Origin: Paracoccus sp. M683
GTDB lineage: Bacteria > Pseudomonadota > Alphaproteobacteria > Rhodobacterales > Rhodobacteraceae
Assembly (NCBI RefSeq): GCF_007096355.1
Contig: NZ_VKDF01000005.1
Span: forward strand, 124,001 to 188,000
Reading direction: 5' to 3'
DNA length: 64,000 nucleotides
The position numbers and the translations under genes are program-made. Of this stretch, positions 8,650 to 15,918 are shown one piece after another (the first letter of the stretch is position 1; each line of letters begins with the position of its first letter). The notes under the pieces were generated by a model. It did not search any database. It worked only from the letters and a program-made list of their open reading frames with translations, and was not told the DNA's origin.

Positions 8650-9396
8650 TTACGCGGCCTCCTGATCCAGAACGCCGCCCAGATAGGCATCCAGCACCTG
8701 CGGATCCTCGCGCACCACTTCGGGGGTGCCGCTGCAAATGACCTTGCCCTGGGCCATGACCACGACCTTGTGGGACAGGCGCATGATCAGGTCCATGTTG
8801 TGTTCCACGATCAGGACCGTCAGGCCCTTTTCGTTCAGCGCCCGGATATGGTCGATGATCTCTTCCAGAAGCGAGGGGTTCACGCCGCCGGCCGGTTCGT
8901 CCAGCAGGATGATCTTGGGATCCGACATCAGCAGCGCGGCCAGATCCATCAGCTTTTTCTGGCCATAGGACAGGTTGTGGCCATCTTCATGCGCGATCCG
9001 GGTGATGCCCAGGAAATCCAGGATCCCCATGGCCTTGTCCTTTTCCTCGCTGGTGAAGGCGGGGCGGAACAGGCCGCGCAGGCCCTCGACGCGGGACTGG
9101 ACGATGACGTTTTCCAGCACCGTCATGTCGCCCAGATTGCGCGAGATCTGGAAGGTGCGGCTGAGGCCGCGGCAGGTGATCTTGTGCGGGCGCAGCTGGT
9201 CGATGCGCTGCCCGTCCAGCCAGACCTCGCCCGAGGTCGGCACGGCGGTGCGGCTGATGCAGTTGAAAGCGGTGGTTTTTCCGGCGCCGTTCGGACCGAT
9301 CAAGGCCGTGATCGACCCCTTCTCGACCGTGAACGTCGCCCCGTCGACGGCCTTGATACCGCCAAAGTGTTTGGACAGATTCCTGACGTCAAGCAT
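8650..9396 (-). CDS. livG: ABC transporter ATP-binding protein (LivG family)
   Basis: A 248-residue nucleotide-binding subunit beginning MLDVRNLSKHFGG. Walker A is GPNGAGKTT, the signature is LSYGQKK (the LivG-type variant of LSGGQ), and Walker B is IILLDEPAGG followed by VEHNMD. The start at 9396 is preferred over an ATG at 9411 because GGAG lies nine bases upstream of it, inside the longer frame, while 9411 has no ribosome-binding sequence. It is separated from the binding-protein gene by a stable hairpin (9445-9473). Confidence 0.92.
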   Translation of the reverse strand: MLDVRNLSKHFGGIKAVDGATFTVEKGSITALIGPNGAGKTTAFNCISRTAVPTSGEVWLDGQRIDQLRPHKITCRGLSRTFQISRNLGDMTVLENVIVQSRVEGLRGLFRPAFTSEEKDKAMGILDFLGITRIAHEDGHNLSYGQKKLMDLAALLMSDPKIILLDEPAGGVNPSLLEEIIDHIRALNEKGLTVLIVEHNMDLIMRLSHKVVVMAQGKVICSGTPEVVREDPQVLDAYLGGVLDQEAA

Positions 9397-9444
9397 ATGC
9401 CTGATCTCCATTCATGAATACGGGTCGGTAGCGTTCCCCTTGGG

Positions 9445-9473
9445 ATGAAGGCCCGCGTTGCACGGGCCTTCAT
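9445..9473 (-). terminator. Hairpin between binding-protein gene and livG
   Basis: A perfect 11-bp stem (ATGAAGGCCCG / CGGGCCTTCAT) with a seven-base loop lies 11 bases after the binding-protein stop. There is no strong U-run on the leftward transcript, so it may act as a partial terminator or as a 3'-end stabiliser that raises expression of the binding protein over the rest of the operon, as in several ABC operons (inference). Confidence 0.65.
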
Positions 9474-9484
9474 GGCGAGGGCGG

Positions 9485-10771
9485 TCAGAAGCCGTTCTTG
9501 GGATACTGGAACGGAACGACGCCCTCGAACTGGTCGGTCGGGTAGACGAATTTCAGCTCGCCGCCCTGCCATTGGGTCATCACGTGTTTCTTTTCCTGGG
9601 GCAGGCCGACTTCGTCCCAGGAAAAATCGCCCAGCACGGTGCGGACCGGGTCATCGGTGGTGCGGGCCTTCAGCCATTCGCCCATCGCGGCATTGTCGGT
9701 GCTGCCGGCGCCGGTGATGGCCTGTTCGATCCCTTGGCAGACGGCAAAGGGAATGGCGCTGTCCTCATCGGGTTCGACGCCATATTCGGCGGTAAAGGCC
9801 TCGATGAAATCGGCGTTGCTATAGGGCTTGCCCGACAGCATGCCCTGGAAGTTCACGCCGGCATCCCAGGTGGTGTGGATCAGCACGCCTTCGGCCGCAT
9901 CATTGCCGACGCCGTCGATATATTCGTTCTGCGCCCCCTGGCTGAGATAGACCATCTTGGGCGTCGCGCCGACGGTCTTGAAGGCGCGGGTCAGCTGCAC
10001 CGCCTCTTCGGCCGAGGCGGTCAGGCCGATGATCATTTCGGCACCCGAGCGCTTGACCGAATTGGCCAGGTTCAGCCAGTCGTTGAAGCCTTCCTCGGGC
10101 CAGATTTCGGTCATCACCACCTCGATGCCGGCCTCGTTGAGATAGCCGGGCGCCAGATCGGCGATTTCCTTGTTGCTGGCCGGGTCGATTACCTTGGCGC
10201 CGGTCAGGCCGGCGGCGATGGCATTGGCAAAGAAATCTTCGGCATGGACGATCGCGGCGGTCTTGGGCAGCTGATCGGCAGGCACCGATTCCTTCATCAC
10301 CCCGATCACGTCCTTGCCGACATATTCGGCAGCGTTGACCTGGAAGTAGAAGATGTTCTTGTAGCCCTGTTCATAGATGCGCAGCGCACCGCCCGATGGG
10401 ATCGGATGGACCATGTTGTATTTCGACAGGATGCTGGCGACCGGAAAGGTCAGCCGGCTGGAAAAGGTGCCATAGACCGCATCGACCTTGTCCACGTTGA
10501 TGAAGCGTTCGTATTGGTTGATCGCGGTGGCCGGATCCGAGCGGTTGTCGGAAATCAGCAGTTCGACCTGACGGCCCATGATGCCGCCGGCCTCGTTGAT
10601 CAGCTTGGTGCACAGGTCATATCCGCGGCGGTGCTTTTCGCCGCTGACCGACAGGCCCCCTGTAATCGGCAGCGATGCCCCGATCTTGATGGTCTGGGCC
10701 GAGGCCGCGCCTGTTCCGACCATCACCGATGCCGTCACCGCGGTCGTCGCAAGCAAATTCGCAAGTCTCAT
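9485..10771 (-). CDS. ABC transporter periplasmic substrate-binding protein (HAAT/branched-chain type)
   Basis: A 428-residue periplasmic protein with a Sec signal peptide (MRLANLLATTAVTASVMVGTGAASA, cut near AQT). The mature start TIKIGASLPITGGLSVSGEKHRRGYDLC is typical of type I periplasmic binding proteins of the LivJ/LivK and aromatic-acid-binding group. The start at 10771 has GGGGAG upstream; a longer frame to 10876 covers leader RNA. It is the first gene of the operon, 331 bases from the divergent LacI-family gene. Ligand unknown; operon context favours an aromatic compound. Confidence 0.93.
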   Translation of the reverse strand: MRLANLLATTAVTASVMVGTGAASAQTIKIGASLPITGGLSVSGEKHRRGYDLCTKLINEAGGIMGRQVELLISDNRSDPATAINQYERFINVDKVDAVYGTFSSRLTFPVASILSKYNMVHPIPSGGALRIYEQGYKNIFYFQVNAAEYVGKDVIGVMKESVPADQLPKTAAIVHAEDFFANAIAAGLTGAKVIDPASNKEIADLAPGYLNEAGIEVVMTEIWPEEGFNDWLNLANSVKRSGAEMIIGLTASAEEAVQLTRAFKTVGATPKMVYLSQGAQNEYIDGVGNDAAEGVLIHTTWDAGVNFQGMLSGKPYSNADFIEAFTAEYGVEPDEDSAIPFAVCQGIEQAITGAGSTDNAAMGEWLKARTTDDPVRTVLGDFSWDEVGLPQEKKHVMTQWQGGELKFVYPTDQFEGVVPFQYPKNGF

Positions 10772-10810
10772 TGTAGTCTCCCCGTTACAATAAGCACGCA
10801 GCTCCAGGTC

Positions 10811-10853
10811 AGGCTGCCGCAGCGGCAGCCTGTTCCGGGCAGGGTTCCTGCCC
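10811..10853 (-). other. Two hairpins in the 5' leader of the catabolic/transport operon
   Basis: Between the likely transcription start near 10990 and the binding-protein ATG at 10771 the leader contains two perfect inverted repeats: 9-bp arms with a 3-base loop (10811-10819 / 10823-10831) and 7-bp arms with a 3-base loop (10837-10843 / 10847-10853). They may stabilise the message or influence translation. No known riboswitch consensus was recognised. Confidence 0.5.
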
Positions 10854-10979
10854 TTAGGCTTCGGTTTTTTCAGCACTATTCAGTGGACGAAACCGTTCAG
10901 CCTAGAATGTCCTCCCCAGGCATTGTGCGCCTTTCTCGTCGCTTCATGCATTGCGCCCTCTTACCTTCACACTGCATTC

Positions 10980-10993
10980 CGCAAACGATTGCG
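10980..10993. promoter_or_regulatory. LacI-type operator O1
   Basis: CGCAAACGATTGCG matches the GCAANCGNTTGC consensus of LacI/GalR-family operators. It covers the predicted leftward transcription start, so a bound regulator would block the catabolic operon. An identical copy lies 55 bp to the right. Confidence 0.8.
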
Positions 10994-10997
10994 TAAA

Positions 10998-11026
10998 TCG
11001 GTAACATGGGGTTTGATCTGGGTCAA
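10998..11026 (-). promoter_or_regulatory. Candidate sigma-70 promoter of the catabolic operon
   Basis: On the minus strand a -35 TTGACC (11021-11026) is followed after 17 bases by TACCGA (10998-11003). The -10 match is weak, but position and spacing place the start inside operator O1. Confidence 0.4.
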
Positions 11027-11034
11027 TGACTTTT

Positions 11035-11048
11035 CGCAAACGATTGCG
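11035..11048. promoter_or_regulatory. LacI-type operator O2
   Basis: This is a second exact copy of CGCAAACGATTGCG, 55 bp from O1. It overlaps the candidate -35 of the regulator gene (TTGCGT, 11044-11049), which suggests autoregulation; two sites roughly five helical turns apart would also allow looping. Confidence 0.8.
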
Positions 11049-11071
11049 TATGGGGCCGTCCGGGCTATAGT
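11044..11071 (+). promoter_or_regulatory. Candidate promoter of the LacI-family gene
   Basis: TTGCGT (11044-11049), a 16-base spacer and TATAGT (11066-11071) lie 30 bases before the regulator start codon. The -35 is embedded in operator O2. Confidence 0.45.
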
Positions 11072-11101
11072 AAAGACATTGTTTCGGATTCGGGTGCTGG
11101 T

Positions 11102-12166
11102 ATGAAAAGACGTGTGACTCTGAAGGACATAGCGGCCGAAGTCGGTGTTCATGTATCGACGGTTTCGCGCGCGCTGGATCCGGTGCTCAGCAGCACGATC
11201 ACGCCGGAAGTGGTAAGCAGGATCCGCGCCACGGCCGAACAGTTGGGCTATCGGCCGAATCGCATTGCGGCGGGGTTGCGGACGAACCGCACGATGACCG
11301 TGGGCGTGATGATCCCCGACATCACCAACGTGATCTTCCCTCCGATCCTGCGCGGCATCGAAGGCGTGCTGGAGCCGCTGGGCTATGCCACGATCATCGT
11401 CAATACCGACAGCGAGGCAGAGCGCGAAAACCGGCTGCTGAACGTGTTGCGCGACAGGGGGGTCGACGGGATCGTGCATGCCGCCGTGCTGCTCAGCGAT
11501 CCCTGCATCGCGCATGTGGCCGAGGATGGTCTGCCGGTCATCACCCTGAACCGGCGGATCGAGAATTCGCGTATTCCCTATATCATCAACGACGAAGAGG
11601 CCGGTATTCGGGGCATGCTGCAACATCTGATGGACCTGGGGCATCGCCAGATCGCGCATCTGGCTGGCCCGCAGGAATTGTCGACCGGCCAGTTGCGTCT
11701 GGCGGCGTTTCACAAGGTCGCGGCGGAACTGGGTCTGGACCGGGACGAGTTGCAGATCGCCGAGGCGCGCCGTTTCGACGAGGCCGAGGGCAGCCATTGC
11801 GCCCAGCAGCTGCTGCGCGGCGGCCGGCCGTTCACCGCGATCCTGGGGGCGAATGACCGTCTGGCGCTTGGCGCGATCGAGGGGCTGCGGGCGCATGGTA
11901 TTTCCTGCCCCGAGGACGTGTCGGTCACCGGGTTCAATGACATGTGCTTTCTTGACCTGATCCGGCCCAGGCTGACGACCGTTCGAATCCAGAAATATGA
12001 TGCCGGCCGCACCGCAGCCCAGCTTTTGTTGAAGCTGATGGCATCCGGCGGTGGTGATGTGCCCTTGGAAACGGTCCTGCCGGTCGAGATCGTCATCCGC
12101 GAAAGCACCGCCCGATGCCCCGAGCTTGATCACCGCCGCCGGCGCGGCGGGCTGGCCCGCATCTAG
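11102..12166 (+). CDS. LacI-family transcriptional regulator
   Basis: A 354-residue regulator. The N-terminal LacI helix-turn-helix and hinge are clear (VTLKDIAAEVGVHVSTVSRALD, then GYRPNRIAAGLRTNRT), followed by a periplasmic-binding-protein-like sensor domain (VGVMIPDITNVIFPPILRGIE, NTDSEAERENRLL, GFNDMCFLDLIRPRLTTVRI). It is divergent from the catabolic/transport operon and the shared region carries two LacI-type operators, so it most likely represses that operon and itself until an inducer binds. The C-terminus ends with an Arg-rich tail (DHRRRRGG). Confidence 0.95.
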   Translation: MKRRVTLKDIAAEVGVHVSTVSRALDPVLSSTITPEVVSRIRATAEQLGYRPNRIAAGLRTNRTMTVGVMIPDITNVIFPPILRGIEGVLEPLGYATIIVNTDSEAERENRLLNVLRDRGVDGIVHAAVLLSDPCIAHVAEDGLPVITLNRRIENSRIPYIINDEEAGIRGMLQHLMDLGHRQIAHLAGPQELSTGQLRLAAFHKVAAELGLDRDELQIAEARRFDEAEGSHCAQQLLRGGRPFTAILGANDRLALGAIEGLRAHGISCPEDVSVTGFNDMCFLDLIRPRLTTVRIQKYDAGRTAAQLLLKLMASGGGDVPLETVLPVEIVIRESTARCPELDHRRRRGGLARI

Positions 12167-12279
12167 GGCAGGGCGATCGGCAGGCGCAGCCTTTCCATTC
12201 CGTTTTCGCGGTCGATCCGGCCGTCATCCGCAGGGCGCACTCGCCTGTGCGCGCTTATGGTTGCAGTTTTGGCTTGAAT

Positions 12280-12301
12280 TTTAATCAATCGTTTGATTAA
12301 A
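12280..12301. promoter_or_regulatory. Palindromic operator upstream of the TetR-family gene
   Basis: A perfect inverted repeat, TTTAATCAA-N4-TTGATTAAA, ends eight bases before the regulator ATG. The AT-rich symmetric site is unlike its GC-rich surroundings and is well placed for autoregulation by the TetR-family protein. Confidence 0.7.
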
Positions 12302-12308
12302 TTCTGAC

Positions 12309-12953
12309 ATGAGTGATGATTCTGCACCAACCGGCACCAAGGCCGATCTGATCGCAGCGGGGCTGCACCTGTTTGGTCGCGACGGCTTCGCCGCCACCTC
12401 GACACGCGCGCTTGCGGGGCGTGCGGGGACGAATGTGGCCTCGATCGCCTATCATTTCGGCGGCAAGGATGGGCTGCGGCTGGCTTGCGGCGCCGAGGTG
12501 CAGCGCCGCGTCGGCAAGGTCGCGGGCCTGCCCGGCCCGGACGCGGTCGATCCCGGCATGCCGCCGGAACAGGCGCGGCAGCGGCTGGAAGCCATGCTGC
12601 GCGCGATGGTCCAGTTTCTGACACAGGTGCCCGAGGCGGCCGATATCGTCGGCTTCATCATGCGTGAATTCGCCGAGGACGGGCCGGTTCTCGACCAGAT
12701 CTATGGCCATTTCTTTCTGCCCAAGCACCGAGAGCTGTGCCAGTTGGTTGCGATTGCCACGGGTCGCGATGCGGACAGCCAGGATACCCGCCTGCTGGTG
12801 TTCTCGATGTTGGGGCAGGCGGTCTATTTCCGCATCGGCCAGTCGCTGATCTGCCGCCGCATGGGCTGGCAAAGCTATGGCCCGGACGAGGCGCGCGCCA
12901 TAGCGGACCGGCTGGTCGCCAATCTTCACGCCGTGCTGGAGGCTGCCCCATGA
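12309..12953 (+). CDS. TetR/AcrR-family regulator, CecR (YbiH)-like
   Basis: A 214-residue regulator. The N-terminal TetR helix-turn-helix (GTKADLIAAGLHLFGRDGFAAT, then AGRAGTNVASIAYHFGGKDGL) is followed by a DUF1956-type ligand domain (FIMREFAEDGPVLDQIYGHFF, GQAVYFRIGQSLICRRMGW) as in E. coli CecR. E. coli cecR heads the ybhGFSR efflux operon, and here the next three genes are a membrane fusion protein, an ABC ATPase and an ABC-2 permease. There is no clear ribosome-binding sequence at the ATG. The stop overlaps the next start (ATGA). Confidence 0.93.
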   Translation: MSDDSAPTGTKADLIAAGLHLFGRDGFAATSTRALAGRAGTNVASIAYHFGGKDGLRLACGAEVQRRVGKVAGLPGPDAVDPGMPPEQARQRLEAMLRAMVQFLTQVPEAADIVGFIMREFAEDGPVLDQIYGHFFLPKHRELCQLVAIATGRDADSQDTRLLVFSMLGQAVYFRIGQSLICRRMGWQSYGPDEARAIADRLVANLHAVLEAAP

Positions 12954-13894
12954 CAGGCTTTCTTTGCGTTGTTCCCTTGCTGGCATCGCTGATCGCGGGC
13001 TGCGATGCGCCGCCACCTTTGGCCACCGGCTATGTCGAGGGCGAATATCTGCGGATCGCGCCGCTGGTCTCGGCCCGGATCGAGGCTCTGCCGGTGGCGC
13101 GCGGCGATCGCGTGGCAGCGGGCGCGACACTGGCCGTCATGGAAACCAGCGATGCCCGAATCGCGCTGGCCCGTGCCGAGGCCGCGCTGGCGCAGGCCCG
13201 CAATCAGCTGGCCAACCTGCAAGAGGGCCGTCGCCCCGAAGAGATCAACGTGCTGGAAGCCGCGCTGGATTCTGCCCGCGCCCAATCGGACGAGGCCGAA
13301 AAAGAGGTCGCCCGCCAGCAAAGCCTGCGCAGCCGCAACGTGACCGCGCAGGCGCAACTGGATCAGGTCCAGACCAGCGCCCAGATCGCCCAGGCCCGCG
13401 TCGCCGAGGCCGAGGCCCAGCTTGCCGTCGCCCGCCTTCCCGCCCGCCCGGCCGAGATCGAGGCCGCCAGCGCCGCCGTTTCCCAGGCCGTCGCCGTGCG
13501 CGATGATGCTGCCTGGCAGCTGGAACAGCGCCGGCTGAGCGCGCCGGCCCCGGGCGTGATCTATGACCTGATCCGCCATCCCGGCGAGTTGGCCGGTCCC
13601 ACGTCACCGATCCTGTCCTACCTGCCCGATGGCGCCGTCAAGCTGCGGCTTTACGTGCCCGAGGCCGATATTGCAGGCATCGCGCCGGGAACCGAACTGC
13701 GGGTCAATTGCGATGGCTGCGCCGATGCAACTGCGCGGGTTACCTATGTCTCGGACGCGCCGGAATTTACGCCTCCGGTGATCTATTCGCTGCAAAACCG
13801 GCAAAAGCTGGTCTATCTGATCGAGGCCGTGCCTGCGCCGGGCGGCACCGCGCTGAAGCCGGGCCAGATCGTTGATGTGGCGCTGGCGCCATGA
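12950..13894 (+). CDS. HlyD-family membrane fusion lipoprotein (YbhG-like)
   Basis: A 314-residue periplasmic adaptor that would bridge the ABC permease and the outer membrane. The N-terminus is a lipoprotein signal with the lipobox LIAG-C (Cys18), so it should be lipid-anchored; E. coli YbhG has an ordinary signal. A biotinyl-lipoyl-like half (VSARIEALPVARGDRVAAGATLAVMET) is followed by a long Ala/Gln/Glu-rich coiled-coil hairpin (about residues 65-175) and the closing half with LSAPAPGVIYDL. It overlaps both neighbours by four bases (ATGA). Confidence 0.9.
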   Translation: MTGFLCVVPLLASLIAGCDAPPPLATGYVEGEYLRIAPLVSARIEALPVARGDRVAAGATLAVMETSDARIALARAEAALAQARNQLANLQEGRRPEEINVLEAALDSARAQSDEAEKEVARQQSLRSRNVTAQAQLDQVQTSAQIAQARVAEAEAQLAVARLPARPAEIEAASAAVSQAVAVRDDAAWQLEQRRLSAPAPGVIYDLIRHPGELAGPTSPILSYLPDGAVKLRLYVPEADIAGIAPGTELRVNCDGCADATARVTYVSDAPEFTPPVIYSLQNRQKLVYLIEAVPAPGGTALKPGQIVDVALAP

Positions 13895-14799
13895 ACACAG
13901 AAACCGCGATCCAGGTCCATGGCCTGACCAAATCCTTTGGTGATCGCAAGGTCGTCGATGATGTCTCGCTGTCGGTCGAGGCGGGCGAGATCGCCGGTTT
14001 TCTGGGGCCGAACGGATCGGGCAAGACCACCTGCATCCGCATGATGTGCGGGCTGCTGACGCCTGATGCCGGCACGGGCCGGGTGCTGGGGCAGGACATT
14101 CTGACCCAGCAGGGCGCAATCAAGTTGCAGGTCGGCTATATGACACAGCGGTTTTCCTTCTACGAGGATCTGTCGATCGAGGAAAATCTGAACTTTGTCG
14201 CCGGGCTTTACGGTTTGCCACGCGGGGCCGTGCGCGACACGCTGGAGGATCTGGGCCTGACCTCGCGCCGGTCGCAACTGGCGGGCGGGTTGTCGGGCGG
14301 CTGGAAACAGCGGCTGGCGCTGGCGGCCTGCATCATGCACAAGCCGCGCCTTCTGATGCTGGATGAACCGACGGCGGGTGTGGACCCCAAGGCGCGGCGC
14401 GATTTCTGGGACGAGATCCACGAATTGTCGGCCAGCGGCCTGACCGTGCTGGTCAGCACGCATTACATGGACGAGGCCGAGCGCTGCCATCGCATCAACT
14501 ATATCGCCTATGGCCGTCTGGTGGCGCGTGGAACGGTGGAACAGGTGATCGCCGATGCCGGGCTGGTCACCTATGTCGTGACCACCGACCGCCCCGGTGC
14601 GGTGGCGCGCCGGCTGGCCGGGGCACCCGGTGTCGAACAGGTCGCCCCCTTTGGGACCACGCTGCATGTCACCGGCACCGATGCCGATGCGCTGCAAGCG
14701 ACGCTGCGGGCCAATGGCGTGACCTATGATCCCACCGAAACCAGCCTGGAGGATGTGTTCATCCGCCTGATGGACCAAAGCCAGGACAACATGGGATGA
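13891..14799 (+). CDS. ABC exporter ATP-binding protein (YbhF-like, single domain)
   Basis: A 302-residue ATPase. Walker A is G39-PNGSGKTT, the signature is LSGGWKQRLALA (Trp in place of Gln as in YbhF proteins) and Walker B is LLMLDEPTAGVDP. A DrrA/CcmA-style C-terminal domain follows (GAVARRLAGAPGVEQVAPFG). E. coli YbhF contains two such domains in one chain; this protein has one. It powers efflux with the permease that overlaps its 3' end. Confidence 0.92.
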   Translation: MNTETAIQVHGLTKSFGDRKVVDDVSLSVEAGEIAGFLGPNGSGKTTCIRMMCGLLTPDAGTGRVLGQDILTQQGAIKLQVGYMTQRFSFYEDLSIEENLNFVAGLYGLPRGAVRDTLEDLGLTSRRSQLAGGLSGGWKQRLALAACIMHKPRLLMLDEPTAGVDPKARRDFWDEIHELSASGLTVLVSTHYMDEAERCHRINYIAYGRLVARGTVEQVIADAGLVTYVVTTDRPGAVARRLAGAPGVEQVAPFGTTLHVTGTDADALQATLRANGVTYDPTETSLEDVFIRLMDQSQDNMG

Positions 14800-15914
14800 C
14801 GTGGTTTTCGTCCATCCGTCTGCGCGCGCTGTTGATCAAGGAACTGATCCAGATGCGCCGCGACCGCGTCACCTTTGCCATGATGCTGGGGGTGCCGCTG
14901 ATGCAGCTTCTGCTGTTCGGCTTTGCCATCAACAACGACCCCAAGCATCTGCCCGCCGCGCTTGTCGCGCCGACGCAGGACCGGTTCACCCGCGCCATGG
15001 TCTCGGCGCTGGAACTGACGGGCTATTACGAATTTGTCGAACCTGCCGCCTCGGCCGGGCAGGCGGAACGGATGATGGCGCGGGGCGATGTGTCTTTCGT
15101 CGTCACGGTGCCCTCGGATTTCGGGCGCCGGGTCGAACGCGGCGACAATGCCCAGATCCTGATCGAGGCCGACGGAACCGATCCCGCCGTCGCCTCGGGC
15201 GCGATTTCGACGCTTGGGACGGTGGCCGCCGATGCGCTGGCGCGCGAAACCGGGCAGGATGCCGCGACGCCGCCGGCGCAGATCATCGTCCATCGCCGCT
15301 ATAACCCGGAAGGCATCACCCAGTTCAACATCGTCCCCGGCCTGATGGGGGTGATCCTTCAGATGATCCTGGTGATGATGACCTCGATGGCGCTGACACG
15401 GGAAATCGAGCGCGGCACCATGGAAAACCTGCTGGCCATGCCCGCCACGCCCATCGAGATCATGCTGGGCAAGACCATCCCCTATATGTGCGTGGGTGCG
15501 GTGCAGGTTGTCGTCGTGCTGGCGGCGGCCAAACTGCTGTTCGGGGTGCCCTTCATCGGCAGTTTCGGGCTGCTGGGCCTGGGGGTTTTCGTCTTTGTGC
15601 TGTCGATGGTGATCCTTGGCTATCTGATCTCGACCCTGGCGCGGACGCAGATGCAGGCGATGCAGCTGACGTTCTTTTTCTTCCTGCCCTCGCTTTTGCT
15701 GTCGGGCTTCATGTTCCCGTTTCGCGGCATGCCCGGTTGGGCGCAGACCCTGGGCGAGGTCTTTCCGCTGACGCATTTCCTGCGGCTGATCCGGGGGGTG
15801 ATGCTGAAGGGCGCGACACTGGCCGATGTCGCGGGGCCGCTGATGGCGCTGTGTCTGTTCACGCTGGTCCTTGGCGGGCTGGCGCTGATGCGGTTCCGCC
15901 GGACGCTGGACTGA
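14796..15914 (+). CDS. ABC-2 type exporter permease (YbhS/YbhR-like)
   Basis: A 372-residue membrane protein. One N-terminal helix after LRALLIKELIQMRRDR is followed by a large periplasmic loop (about residues 45-170) and five C-terminal helices including the ABC-2 motif region (REIERGTMENLLAMPATPIEIMLGKTIPY and LPSLLLSGFMFPFRGMPGWAQ). Only one permease gene is present, whereas E. coli has ybhS and ybhR, so the exporter is probably a homodimer. The gene ends four bases before the convergent chromate transporter stop. Confidence 0.92.
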   Translation: MTWFSSIRLRALLIKELIQMRRDRVTFAMMLGVPLMQLLLFGFAINNDPKHLPAALVAPTQDRFTRAMVSALELTGYYEFVEPAASAGQAERMMARGDVSFVVTVPSDFGRRVERGDNAQILIEADGTDPAVASGAISTLGTVAADALARETGQDAATPPAQIIVHRRYNPEGITQFNIVPGLMGVILQMILVMMTSMALTREIERGTMENLLAMPATPIEIMLGKTIPYMCVGAVQVVVVLAAAKLLFGVPFIGSFGLLGLGVFVFVLSMVILGYLISTLARTQMQAMQLTFFFFLPSLLLSGFMFPFRGMPGWAQTLGEVFPLTHFLRLIRGVMLKGATLADVAGPLMALCLFTLVLGGLALMRFRRTLD

Positions 15915-15918
15915 ACCG

